Below are positions 24,289-33,221 of a DNA stretch of 46,733 bases, in pieces. The DNA comes from an uncultured Paracoccaceae bacterium (GTDB lineage Bacteria; Pseudomonadota; Alphaproteobacteria; Rhodobacterales; Rhodobacteraceae). Location: assembly GCA_937995865.1 (NCBI GenBank), contig CALKJA010000198.1:1-46733 (forward strand), in the 5' to 3' direction. The translations under genes were made by a program, and so were the position numbers. Numbering within the stretch: position 1 is the first letter of the stretch; every line of letters begins with the position of its first letter. Under the pieces are notes generated by a model. That model did no database searches. It saw nothing but the letters and a program-made list of their open reading frames with translations, and was not told the DNA's origin.

Positions 24289-26129
24289 TCAGCTGCCTCG
24301 TTAAAGGTGATAAATCCGCCGGACTGGCGTTTCCAATAGCGCGCATACAAACCGTCTTGTGCCAAAAGATCGGCATGGGCACCCTCTTCGACGATCCGCC
24401 CCGCGTCCATAACAACGATCCGGTCCATGTTGGAGAGAGTCGAAAGCCGGTGCGCAATGGCAAGAACGGTTTTGCCATCCATGACTGTCTCTAACGCATC
24501 TTGAATCTGCGCTTCTACCTCAGAATCCAACGCGCTTGTTGCTTCGTCCAACACAAGGATCGGCGCGTTTTTTAGGATCGCACGCGCCAACGCAATCCGT
24601 TGCCGTTGCCCGCCAGATAACTTAACGCCGCGCTCACCCAGATGAGCATCATACCCTTTGCGACCCATATGATCAGTAAGATCTTTGATGAACGTATGTG
24701 CCTTGGCGGCACGGGCAGCTGCGATGACCTCATCTTCGGTCGCGTCCGGGCGGCCATAACGGATGTTGTCCCATGCTGATCGGTTAAACATCGCCGTTTC
24801 TTGTGTGACCATGCCAACATGCTGGCGTGCGGTTTCCTGTTTGAGATCCTGTAGATCTTGCCCGTCCATCGAAACACGCCCAGATTCAGGATCATAAAGC
24901 CGAAGCATCAACCCAACGAGTGTGGATTTCCCGGCCCCCGAAGCGCCAACCAGCCCAACCTTTTCGCCCGGAGCCAGCGTAAGCGTGACATTGTGGATAC
25001 CGTTGCGCTGAGAGCCGTAAGTATATGTCAGGTTTTCAAAAGCCACTTCGCCTTTGCGAAACTCGAACGCCACTGCATCTGATCGGTCCGTAACAGTAGG
25101 GCGCGGTGTCAGGGTGCGCATGCCATCCTCAACCTCGCCGATATTCGAATAGATCGCCATAAGCGTAAAACTCACCCAGCCAGTCATTTGTGCCAACCGG
25201 ATCGAAACTGATCCAGCGGCCGCAATTTCACCCACCGTTGCAGACCCCGCCTGCCACAACAGAACCGCGCCACCGATCAGCATCAAAGGAAGAATCCCGG
25301 CCACACCCATCAACGCAAAGCGAAAGGCCGAAGAAATCGCGCCATAGTCGAGCATCTGAAGCCGCAAGGTCTCCATCGCGTCCAGCGCAACGCTGTCCTC
25401 GTGCTGCGAATTGGCGAAGAGTTTGACTGTTTTGATGTTGGTGATCGTATCCACCAACTGCCCGCCCAGCATCGCCCGCGCCGACGCCCGGCTTTTGGAT
25501 TTGGCGCGGAGCCGTGGCATGAACCATGAGATCATCCAAAGATAAATTGCGAGCCAAACCAGCATCACCGCCGCCAGCCGCCAATCAAGGGACAGCATAA
25601 GCACCATCGATCCAGTGACCGAGGCGATCGCGAAGAACCCCACATTGATCACCTCAACGATCACATTGGTCAGCGCGTTGGTGGTCTGACCCTGCTTAGA
25701 AGCAATTCTGCCGGCAAAATCATTGTCAAAGAACTCAACCGGCTGGGTGAGCGTCCAACGGTGAAGCCGGGCCGTGATCTTCGTCGCCACTTGCGGCGCA
25801 ACAACCAGCCCTTGCCATGTTGCAGACAAACCAAAGATCAGAGGGCGGAAACCGATGAAAAAGAGGACAAAGCCCAACAGAAGCGGCCAATTGCGCGCGA
25901 AGTATCCTGCTGGATCTGCGGATGCAGAATCGACAACCTGACCAAGCAAATAGGCTGTGATCACCTCGGTAGTGCCTGCAAGACACGAGATCGCGGCTGC
26001 CAGCACCAGCATCGGCCACGCACCACGCACCGACCAACGGAAGAACGCAAACAATGTTTGCGGTGGTGGTCCTTCGGCGCGCTGGAATGGGTCAATCAGA
26101 TTGCCCAAAATCTCAATCAATTTTGTCAT
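24285..26129 (-). CDS. ABC exporter, fused membrane and ATPase domains (second subunit of a pair)
   Basis: A 614-residue half-transporter of the MsbA/MdlB type. Six hydrophobic helices occupy about 35-330. The ATPase domain has Walker A VGASGAGKST near 390, signature LSGGQRQRIALARA, Walker B ILVLDEATSALD and the switch AIAHRLSTL. All catalytic residues are present, so both sites of a heterodimer could hydrolyse ATP. It overlaps the preceding exporter gene by four bases (ATGA) and is close to it in size and sequence, which points to a heterodimer. Substrate unknown; drugs, lipids and peptides are typical of the class. Confidence 0.93.
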   Translation of the reverse strand: MTKLIEILGNLIDPFQRAEGPPPQTLFAFFRWSVRGAWPMLVLAAAISCLAGTTEVITAYLLGQVVDSASADPAGYFARNWPLLLGFVLFFIGFRPLIFGLSATWQGLVVAPQVATKITARLHRWTLTQPVEFFDNDFAGRIASKQGQTTNALTNVIVEVINVGFFAIASVTGSMVLMLSLDWRLAAVMLVWLAIYLWMISWFMPRLRAKSKSRASARAMLGGQLVDTITNIKTVKLFANSQHEDSVALDAMETLRLQMLDYGAISSAFRFALMGVAGILPLMLIGGAVLLWQAGSATVGEIAAAGSVSIRLAQMTGWVSFTLMAIYSNIGEVEDGMRTLTPRPTVTDRSDAVAFEFRKGEVAFENLTYTYGSQRNGIHNVTLTLAPGEKVGLVGASGAGKSTLVGLMLRLYDPESGRVSMDGQDLQDLKQETARQHVGMVTQETAMFNRSAWDNIRYGRPDATEDEVIAAARAAKAHTFIKDLTDHMGRKGYDAHLGERGVKLSGGQRQRIALARAILKNAPILVLDEATSALDSEVEAQIQDALETVMDGKTVLAIAHRLSTLSNMDRIVVMDAGRIVEEGAHADLLAQDGLYARYWKRQSGGFITFNEAAE

Positions 26130-27973
26130 GCGGGTGTTGTCTCATCCAAGTTCAAGAACCCGCCGGACTGCCGCGCCCAAAAGGCTGCGTATTGCCCGCC
26201 CAGCGCCAATAGCTCTGCGTGGGTGCCATCTTCAACAATCCGACCTGCATCCATCACCAAAATGCGATCCATTTGCGCAATTGTGGAAAGACGGTGCGCA
26301 ATCGCGATCACCGTTTTGCCGTCCATCATGCCGGTAAGCGTTTGCTGAATGGCGGCTTCAACCTCGGAATCCAGTGCGCTTGTTGCTTCGTCCAGAATGA
26401 GGATTGGCGCGTTCTTGAGAATGACCCGCGCCAACGCAATCCGCTGCCGCTGACCGCCGGACAACTTCACGCCGCGTTCGCCTACATGCGCGTCATAGCC
26501 GGTACGGCCTTCGGGATCTCTGAGTTCGGGGATGAAGTCATCTGCTGCCGCTTGAGCAGCAGCTTGAGCAATCTGGGCATCAGATGCACCCGGACCGCCA
26601 TATAGAATATTGTCGCGAACCGAACGGTGCAGCAACGCGTTGTCTTGCTGAACCATTCCAATCTGATGTCTTAGCGAATTTTGCGTAACTTTGGTAATGT
26701 CTTGGCCATCAATCAGGATTTGCCCGTTTTCAGCATCGTAAAACCGCAAAAGAAGCTTAACGAGGGTCGATTTCCCTGCGCCAGAGCGGCCCACCAACCC
26801 AACCTTCTGGCCTGGTTCAATGACAAGGTCGATATTATCAAGCCCGCCATGATCGCGACCATAATGGTGGCTGAGTGATACAGCTTCGATCCGACCTTCG
26901 CTTAGATCAAGCGCACGTGCGCCTTCCGTATCGATCAGCTCGATCGGCTGGGCGATCGTTTCCATCCCCTCTTTGATGATCCCAAGGTTCTGAAAGAACG
27001 AAGACATAGCCCACATAATCCAGCCGGTCATAGAGTTGAGCCGCAACACCAGCGCCGAGGCCGAAGCGACAACGCCCACCGTTGCCGCCTCTGCGGACCA
27101 AAGCCACAACCCCCAGCCCAAAACTGAAATAATCAGCAATCCGTTCAAGAAGACCAACATCACATTCATACACGTGAAAATCCGCATCTCTTTTTGAAAT
27201 GTCCGTCGGGCGCCTTCGATGGCGTCCTTGGCATAGTCTTCTTCTAATGCGTGGTGCGAGAACATCTTGACCGAATGGATATTGGTGTAGCTGTCCACTA
27301 CACGGCCCGTGACAACGCTGCGCGCGTCCGAAGAGGCCTTGGAGGCCGCGCCCACACGCTGCACCATCCACCGCACTAAGAAACCATACAGCACCAACCA
27401 TAGCAGCAAAGGCAGCATAAGCCGCGGGTCAGCCGCGCTCATCAAGAAGATCGCGCCCACAAAATAGGCCATTGAAAAGCTCAGCGCGTCAAACACCTGA
27501 AACACCGCTTCACCTGCGGCTGGGGGTGTCTGCATGATCCGGTTGGCGATACGCCCGGCAAAATCATCTTCGAACCAACCCACCGATTGCCGCAATACAT
27601 GACGATGCGCGCGCCATCGAAACACCGTTCCAACATTTGGCATGATCGAGTTGTTAAGTAGCAGAACCTGAATCGCCATCATCGCGGGCCGCACCAACAG
27701 GATAAAGAGCGTTACCAGAACCAGCTCAAACCCGTGAAGCCCCCAGAAATCGCGCGCAGAGACTGTGCTCAGAACATCAATCAGCCGTCCAAGGTACCAA
27801 ATCAGCCAAAGCTCAATCGACGCCACGATCATCGACATCACACCAGTCAGCGCAAATACCCGTTTGAAGCTGTTCAAATAGCTCCACAGGAACGGCCACA
27901 GCGCTTGCGGCGGCCGGTCTTGCGCGGGGTAAGGCGCATAGGGATCATTGAGGGACTCAAAGAAGCGAAACAC
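26126..27973 (-). CDS. ABC exporter, fused membrane and ATPase domains (first subunit of a pair)
   Basis: A 615-residue half-transporter. The membrane domain (about 30-330) is followed by the ATPase domain with Walker A GRSGAGKST at 395-403, signature LSGGQRQRIALARV, Walker B ILILDEATSALD and switch AIAHRLSTI. It starts with GTG: GAGG lies seven bases upstream, and no nearer ATG fits the family N-terminus (FRFFESLNDPYAP). It lies 43 bases after the LysE-type exporter gene. Together with the next gene it probably forms a heterodimeric exporter in the inner membrane. Confidence 0.93.
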   Translation of the reverse strand: MFRFFESLNDPYAPYPAQDRPPQALWPFLWSYLNSFKRVFALTGVMSMIVASIELWLIWYLGRLIDVLSTVSARDFWGLHGFELVLVTLFILLVRPAMMAIQVLLLNNSIMPNVGTVFRWRAHRHVLRQSVGWFEDDFAGRIANRIMQTPPAAGEAVFQVFDALSFSMAYFVGAIFLMSAADPRLMLPLLLWLVLYGFLVRWMVQRVGAASKASSDARSVVTGRVVDSYTNIHSVKMFSHHALEEDYAKDAIEGARRTFQKEMRIFTCMNVMLVFLNGLLIISVLGWGLWLWSAEAATVGVVASASALVLRLNSMTGWIMWAMSSFFQNLGIIKEGMETIAQPIELIDTEGARALDLSEGRIEAVSLSHHYGRDHGGLDNIDLVIEPGQKVGLVGRSGAGKSTLVKLLLRFYDAENGQILIDGQDITKVTQNSLRHQIGMVQQDNALLHRSVRDNILYGGPGASDAQIAQAAAQAAADDFIPELRDPEGRTGYDAHVGERGVKLSGGQRQRIALARVILKNAPILILDEATSALDSEVEAAIQQTLTGMMDGKTVIAIAHRLSTIAQMDRILVMDAGRIVEDGTHAELLALGGQYAAFWARQSGGFLNLDETTPA

Positions 27974-28016
27974 GTGCGGGCCTCATCGTCAGACCCTCTA
28001 CATAGCCGCAGTGTGG

Positions 28017-28595
28017 TCAGAGGAAAACAAGAACTGCAGAAATTGCCAAAAGCACCGCCATCGCCCGCATAAATGCCCGGAATGCGAGCGGCGTCGTCAG
28101 AAGATAGCGCAGCAGCGATCCGGCAAAGGTCCAAAAAAAACAAACGCAAAGATTGATGCCGGAAAATGCGGTGCCCAATAGAAACGCTGCCATCAAGGGT
28201 TCGGTGCCATCTGTGTAAGCAGTCGCAGCAACGGCTATCGCCCAAACCTTGGGGTTCACCCACTGAAACAGCACCGCCTCAATAAAAGTGAACGGGCGGT
28301 CTTTGCCTTGCGGTTCTCCACTGGCCTGCGCGGTCCAAAGCTTGAACGCCATGTAAAGGATCCACGCCGCCGCAAGGGTTTGCAAAACGATCTTGAGTTG
28401 CGGCAGCGCAATCAAAAGCGCGCCTACGCCAAACCCTGTCAACCCTGCGGTGATGCCAACTCCAACCGCCACACCCAACACATGCGGCAGGGATCTTTGA
28501 AACCCAAACCGTGCGCCAGACGCGGTAAGCAGGATCACATTGGGCCCCGGCGAAAACAGACCCAGAAACACAAAGATATAAAGCGGCGCGATCAT
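28017..28595 (-). CDS. LysE/RhtB family amino-acid exporter
   Basis: A 192-residue inner-membrane protein with about six helices. The family opening is seen as FLGLFSPGPNVILLTASGARFG, and the VNPKVWAIAVAATA segment near residue 115 is the second signature. Members export amino acids such as lysine, threonine or homoserine, or related metabolites. An open frame extends further upstream, but the inner ATG overlaps the stop of the CCA enzyme gene (ATGA) and gives the proper N-terminus. Confidence 0.9.
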   Translation of the reverse strand: MIAPLYIFVFLGLFSPGPNVILLTASGARFGFQRSLPHVLGVAVGVGITAGLTGFGVGALLIALPQLKIVLQTLAAAWILYMAFKLWTAQASGEPQGKDRPFTFIEAVLFQWVNPKVWAIAVAATAYTDGTEPLMAAFLLGTAFSGINLCVCFFWTFAGSLLRYLLTTPLAFRAFMRAMAVLLAISAVLVFL

Positions 28596-29734
28596 AGGAG
28601 AGCCAACAACGCGTCTTTGCTCAGCTGAAAGCGCGAGCAGATCCATTTTGATTTCAGTTGTGAAAGAGCCGCGCCGATAGCAGGGCCTTTCAGGTCATTC
28701 GGCAAATCCGCTGCACACACAGGAAAGACCGCCGCCGCTCCGGTGTCTGCATCCGCAAACTCTTGCGGCAGGACAGGCTGTTCCATCACGGCCCCGCGCA
28801 ATGCCAACGCACGTTTTGCGACATCAGCGCCATGCGCATGGCCCAGCGCACCAGCACTTTGCGTGCCAGCCAAAGCAGCGCGATAAACACTATGCTGACG
28901 TTGATCAGACTTGCTCAGGCGAAGCCTAGCTATCGCATCTTCATCTGCAATGGCGGCAAGCCGCGCCATAGGATCCACCTGCGAAACCGGATCAAGATGC
29001 AGATACGGACCCAGCGCCCGTGTTCCCGCTCCGGTGAGCGTTTGAGCAAGTACGCCACTTTGCTCCATCGCTGCCGCCGCTCGCGCTGGGTCCGGTGCGG
29101 ATAGCAATTTGATCAACTCAGACGTCACACGCTCGGCTGAAAGTTGGGAGATGCCCTTTGAAAGCTCCGCACAGGCGGCCAGCCCGTCCGGGTCAAGTTC
29201 GTCACCATACCACGCGAAAAAGCGAAAGTAGCGCAGAATACGCAAGTAATCTTCGGCGATGCGATCCCGCGCGCTTCCGATGAACCGGAAATGGCGCGCC
29301 GCCAGATCGTCTAAGCCATGCACCGGATCCACAATCTGACCACGCGCATCGGCATAAAGCGCGTTCATCGTGAAATCACGGCGCTGGGCGTCTTCCTCCA
29401 GCGTATCGGCAAAGGCAACAACAGCGCGGCGGCCATCAGTCTCCACATCACGGCGAAAGGTCGTGATCTCAAACGGCGTGCCAGTGTGGATGACTGTCAC
29501 TGTGCCATGCTCAATCCCGGTTGGCACAGCGCGTAGTCCAGCCGCCTGAGCAAGCTTCAAAACGGTCTCTGGCCGCGCATTGGTTGAGATATCCAAATCC
29601 CTGACGGGTTCACCAAGCAGCGCGTTGCGCACGCAACCACCCACAAACCACGCCTGATGGCCCGCATTTTCAAGCAACCCGCAAACCGCCTGCGCCGCTG
29701 GGTCCTTGAGCCATGGTTCGGTGATTGTGGTCAC
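28592..29734 (-). CDS. cca: CCA tRNA nucleotidyltransferase (poly(A) polymerase/CCA family)
   Basis: A 380-residue class II nucleotidyltransferase that adds or repairs the CCA end of tRNAs. The active-site motifs are FVGGCVRNALLG near 30-41, then DLDIST with the metal-binding aspartates, RRDFTMNALYAD, and RIAEDYLRILRYFRFFAWYG. The start is GTG, overlapping the NUDIX gene stop by four bases (GTGA). Poly(A) polymerase is the main alternative within the family, but the length and single-copy position favour CCA addition. Confidence 0.92.
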   Translation of the reverse strand: MTTITEPWLKDPAAQAVCGLLENAGHQAWFVGGCVRNALLGEPVRDLDISTNARPETVLKLAQAAGLRAVPTGIEHGTVTVIHTGTPFEITTFRRDVETDGRRAVVAFADTLEEDAQRRDFTMNALYADARGQIVDPVHGLDDLAARHFRFIGSARDRIAEDYLRILRYFRFFAWYGDELDPDGLAACAELSKGISQLSAERVTSELIKLLSAPDPARAAAAMEQSGVLAQTLTGAGTRALGPYLHLDPVSQVDPMARLAAIADEDAIARLRLSKSDQRQHSVYRAALAGTQSAGALGHAHGADVAKRALALRGAVMEQPVLPQEFADADTGAAAVFPVCAADLPNDLKGPAIGAALSQLKSKWICSRFQLSKDALLALL

Positions 29735-30333
29735 GCAGACACCCTTTCAGCAAGACCGCGCAGGATCCGCGCGGTTGCGCCCCAGATGTAATACGGACCG
29801 TAAGGCACTGCATAGTACCACCGCATTCCGCCTTGCCACATCCGTCCCTCTATCGCGAAATTGCCAACCCCAAGAACATGCGCCAACGGCACGCGAAAGA
29901 CTTCGACAACCTCTCCCGCTTCGCGGACAAACTCTTGAGGGCGGGTGAGCACACCCACCTGCGGCGTGACAAGAAACCCAGTGACGGTTTCATGGTTGGG
30001 CAATGTGCCCAGATAATCGATCGCCGCAGACTCTGTTCCGATCTCTTCGGATGCTTCACGCAGGGCACAGTCCCAAAGGGTTGCGTCGCCTTCATCCTGT
30101 TTGCCTCCCGCAAAGGCGATCTGGCCGGGATGGTGCTTTAGCGCAGCCGAGCGTTTGGTAAGGATCACCTCAATCCCGCGCGGGGTCTCTTCTAACAAAA
30201 CCAGTACAGCCGCAGGGCGCAATGTGCGGCCTTCGGGCAGTGTGACGTCTGGATTAAGATCAAAATCAGAAGACGACGGCGCCGCTGTTTCCAGCGCGCG
30301 CCGCACGTCGTTTAATGTGGGTTGATCACTCAA
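29731..30333 (-). CDS. NUDIX hydrolase, CoA pyrophosphatase type
   Basis: A 200-residue hydrolase. The LTKRSAALKHHPGQIAFAGG run is the signature of NUDIX enzymes acting on coenzyme A, followed by the NUDIX box GGKQDEGD..ALREASEEIG. The usual FPGG reads FAGG. No ATG is available in a sensible place; TTG at 30333 is the best start because it overlaps the HslO stop (TTGAGTGA) and gives an N-terminus typical of the family. A longer TTG start at 30372 would overlap hslO by 47 bases. It would clear oxidised or excess CoA; this fits its place next to the redox-regulated chaperone, but that link is inference. Confidence 0.87.
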   Translation of the reverse strand: MSDQPTLNDVRRALETAAPSSSDFDLNPDVTLPEGRTLRPAAVLVLLEETPRGIEVILTKRSAALKHHPGQIAFAGGKQDEGDATLWDCALREASEEIGTESAAIDYLGTLPNHETVTGFLVTPQVGVLTRPQEFVREAGEVVEVFRVPLAHVLGVGNFAIEGRMWQGGMRWYYAVPYGPYYIWGATARILRGLAERVSA

Positions 30334-31318
30334 CCTGCTTTTCCGCCTCAAACCCCAACGTTTTGGGGTCAAAGGTGTAATGCGCCCCGCAGAATTGGCA
30401 GTCTGCGGTTACTGTGCCTTCGACCGTAGTCATTGTTGCGATGTCCTTGGCTGAGTAGATGCTCAGACTTTGGCGAACTTTGTCCTCCGAGCACGTGCAA
30501 CCAAACTCCACTGGCTGCGCATCATAGACCCGCGGCGCTTCTTCGTGGAACAAACGGGTCAGAAGCTCAGTGGGTTGAACAGATGGGCCAACAAGCTCAA
30601 GCTGCTCAACTGTATCAAGCAACACATTCGCGCGCGTCCAGTTTTCACCAGCTTCGCCATCCAGAACATCGTTTGCTTCCAGCAACCCGTCATCGCCAGT
30701 ACCCCCATCTTTGGCGACAAAAGGCGATGCTTTGGGCATATGCTGAAGCATCACGCCGCCCGCACGCCATTCCGTTGCCTCACCCGGTATGGTGGACTGG
30801 CCATAAGCCAGCGCAAAACGTGTGGGCAGCTGCTCGGACTGCGCGAAATAGGACTGCGCGCAGTTCGACAGTGACTCGCCGGCAATCGGCGTGATCCCTT
30901 GATACGGCGTCATGCCCTTGCCCTGATCAATCAGGATCGCAAAGTAGCCTTTGCCGATCTGGCTGAACGGATCCGCTTTATGATCGAGCCGGTCTGCATC
31001 ATAACTGGCATAGGCGCGGATGCGGCCGGGCTTACCATCAGCCTCGGGCGCATAGTAATCTGTAGCGATCAAGCGGGCAGGCCCGTCGCCCCGCACTTGC
31101 AGCGATAGCTTCCACCGCAGCTTCATTGTTTGCCCGATCAGCGCAGTGAGCAAAGACATCTCAGCCACTAACGCTTCGATCAGAGGCGGGTAGTTGTGCT
31201 GCGCCAACACATTTTCCAAAACCCCGTCCAGCCGCGCAACGCGGCCGCGGATGTCAGAGCGATCAAGCTGAAATGGCAGGACAGTATCGTCCCACGCGAT
31301 TTTTGAACCAAGTGTCAT
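30326..31318 (-). CDS. hslO: Hsp33 redox-regulated chaperone
   Basis: A 330-residue holdase chaperone that is switched on by oxidative stress. The N-terminal substrate domain is followed by the C-terminal zinc site: FGCTCSEDKV and CQFCGAHY give the CxC and CxxC cysteines that form disulfides under stress. GAGG six bases before the ATG fixes the start; an upstream frame extension of 30 codons has no support. It is the first gene of a long minus-strand run reaching the sodium channel. Divergent from a NUDIX gene across 124 bases. Confidence 0.93.
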   Translation of the reverse strand: MTLGSKIAWDDTVLPFQLDRSDIRGRVARLDGVLENVLAQHNYPPLIEALVAEMSLLTALIGQTMKLRWKLSLQVRGDGPARLIATDYYAPEADGKPGRIRAYASYDADRLDHKADPFSQIGKGYFAILIDQGKGMTPYQGITPIAGESLSNCAQSYFAQSEQLPTRFALAYGQSTIPGEATEWRAGGVMLQHMPKASPFVAKDGGTGDDGLLEANDVLDGEAGENWTRANVLLDTVEQLELVGPSVQPTELLTRLFHEEAPRVYDAQPVEFGCTCSEDKVRQSLSIYSAKDIATMTTVEGTVTADCQFCGAHYTFDPKTLGFEAEKQVE

Positions 31319-31442
31319 GAGAAGCCTCACTGGGCGCCCGGCATCGGGCCAAGCGCATTTTGGGGTTGGCATATCGCGTCCATATAGGGACAACAAGACG
31401 CGGTCCAAGGGTCGCAGCGCTATCAGAATGTAAGGATCCGCT

Positions 31443-31916
31443 ATGCGCAGATTTGGGCACCCACCCGAAACCGGCCGCCGCTACACCCTAAGACCCGGTG
31501 CATATGCCATTTTGGTACAGGGCAATGACTTGCTTTTGACCCATCAAATGGCGCCCTGGCCAGAGTTTCAATTGCCCGGTGGCGGCATTGACCCGGGCGA
31601 AGATCCGATCCCGGCCCTTCAGCGCGAAGTGGTCGAAGAAACCGGCTATACCATAGCGCGCCCGCGCCGCATTGGCGCTTTCCGGCGATTCACCTTTATG
31701 CCGGAATATGATTTGTGGGCCGAAAAGCTCTGCACCATCTATTTGGCAAAACCTGCGCGCCGCCTTGGTCCACCAACCGAAGACGGGCATACCGCCGTTT
31801 GGATGCCAGCGCCCGTCGCCGCCGAAGCTGTTGCAGTGGATGGCGATCGGCATTTCATCCGTCAAGTTTTCGGATTGCCCGCATATTCCAAAAGCACGCC
31901 GCTTAGATCGTCTTGA
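31443..31916 (+). CDS. NUDIX hydrolase
   Basis: A 157-residue hydrolase with a perfect NUDIX box, GGIDPGEDPIPALQREVVEE, at about residues 46-65, binding magnesium for pyrophosphate cleavage. The LPGG motif precedes it and the MPEYDLWAEKLCTIYLAK strand follows. AAGGA lies before the ATG. The substrate cannot be assigned; the family acts on nucleoside diphosphate derivatives. The 3' end overlaps the phosphatase gene on the opposite strand by 55 bases, so its final residues are encoded antisense to that gene. Confidence 0.9.
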   Translation: MRRFGHPPETGRRYTLRPGAYAILVQGNDLLLTHQMAPWPEFQLPGGGIDPGEDPIPALQREVVEETGYTIARPRRIGAFRRFTFMPEYDLWAEKLCTIYLAKPARRLGPPTEDGHTAVWMPAPVAAEAVAVDGDRHFIRQVFGLPAYSKSTPLRSS

Positions 31917-33148
31917 AATCCCTCATCGGCCAGTGCCGTGCCTAGATCCCAGACCAGCGCCTCAAGCATCGCGGGGCCGCTGAGGCTGCGCGATGCCCCA
32001 AGAAGCCGCGTCAATCCAGCCTCTGCCAAGAATGTTCCATCCTTGAGCGTTGCCTCTGTGAACCCGTCTGACAGAATGGCAAGCCGGTCACCGGGGCCAA
32101 GGGTCAGCTCAATATCGGCATAGTCCGCGCCGGGAATCAGCCCAACAGGCAGGCCGCCATCCCCCACGTATCGCACCGTGCCATCAGCTGTTTGCAAAGC
32201 CGGATGCGGGTGTCCGGCCTGAACCATTGTGACCTTGCCGGTTGCGATCTCAAAATACCCAAGCAGGATGGTAAAGTAATGATCGGTTTCTAGATCTTCC
32301 ATCACCAGCTCATTAAGATCAGCTACTGCCGCCGCAGGCGAGCGGGGCCGCCATCCGCCAGCTGGATCCTCTTGAATGGCGATGTTCTGGCGTGGGTTTG
32401 TCCCGCTAAGATATCCAGCAAGCCGCGCCGTCATCAATGCTGATGAAACCCCGTGCCCGGAAACATCCAGCGCAAAAAAGCCAGTGATGCCATCGCAGAT
32501 CGGAAAATGCCCAACCAAATCGCCGCCCACATGCCCGCAGGATCGCAAGATCAAAGACAGCTTCGCCGGACCAAAATCAAGCATTCGGTCTCGCATCAGG
32601 GCCTGCTGCATCTTTCGCGCTTCGATCAAATCGGAATCCAGCGAATCAAAGCGGCCTTGAAGCTCCTTTAGCTTGGCTTGAATCCGCGTGCTTCGTTCGC
32701 GCTCACCAGCAATCCGCGCTTGGTGACGCTGAGCAACAGTAAGCAGCGTTGCAATCTCTGGGCTTCGCGGCGCGCCAGACAAAAGCGCATCTGCGCCTGC
32801 CTCAAGCGCGGCTTGGCCTTCGCCATTGGGAAGAAAGGGCGCGAAATCAAAAAGAGCTGCATTCGCAATCACAAACGGCAGCTGCGGAAGCTTTTCATCC
32901 AACAAAAGCCGCAAGAATTTCTCACCGCTCACGTCCAATGCGGTCCAATGCAAGATCAACACATCCGGTGCATAGCTTTGTGCGGCACTCAGACCGTCCT
33001 GCGCCGTTCCGGCCCGGCGGACATCCAGACCGCGAGCGCGCAAGTGACCCTCTATAACCAAGGCTTCGTTTCCGGGTTGCCCAACAAGGAGCACCCGTTC
33101 CAAGCAACCCGGCGGCTGCTCCGTTTTCGCAAGGGAGGAGACAAACAT
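31862..33148 (-). CDS. RsbU-type PP2C serine phosphatase with degenerate receiver domain
   Basis: A 428-residue signalling protein. Residues about 17-135 have the outline of a response-regulator receiver, but the phospho-acceptor aspartate is replaced (DVLILHWTALD has His67 there), the acidic pair after the first strand is lost (VLLVGQPG), and the lysine loop is changed. A coiled coil (about 142-190, RERSTRIQAKLKELQG) links it to a SpoIIE/RsbU phosphatase domain (about 195-425) with the metal aspartates in GGDLVG, FFALDVSGHG, LSDGFTEA and FQDDLSGV. Such phosphatases normally control anti-sigma/anti-anti-sigma partners, none of which is seen nearby. It follows ilvA by 73 bases. Confidence 0.87.
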   Translation of the reverse strand: MFVSSLAKTEQPPGCLERVLLVGQPGNEALVIEGHLRARGLDVRRAGTAQDGLSAAQSYAPDVLILHWTALDVSGEKFLRLLLDEKLPQLPFVIANAALFDFAPFLPNGEGQAALEAGADALLSGAPRSPEIATLLTVAQRHQARIAGERERSTRIQAKLKELQGRFDSLDSDLIEARKMQQALMRDRMLDFGPAKLSLILRSCGHVGGDLVGHFPICDGITGFFALDVSGHGVSSALMTARLAGYLSGTNPRQNIAIQEDPAGGWRPRSPAAAVADLNELVMEDLETDHYFTILLGYFEIATGKVTMVQAGHPHPALQTADGTVRYVGDGGLPVGLIPGADYADIELTLGPGDRLAILSDGFTEATLKDGTFLAEAGLTRLLGASRSLSGPAMLEALVWDLGTALADEGFQDDLSGVLLEYAGNPKT

Positions 33149-33221
33149 TTACCAGCACCTAATCACACAACTTCGGCGCAACTTGCACTCACAAGGTTTA
33201 ACGGTATGTGAAGTCCGGACT

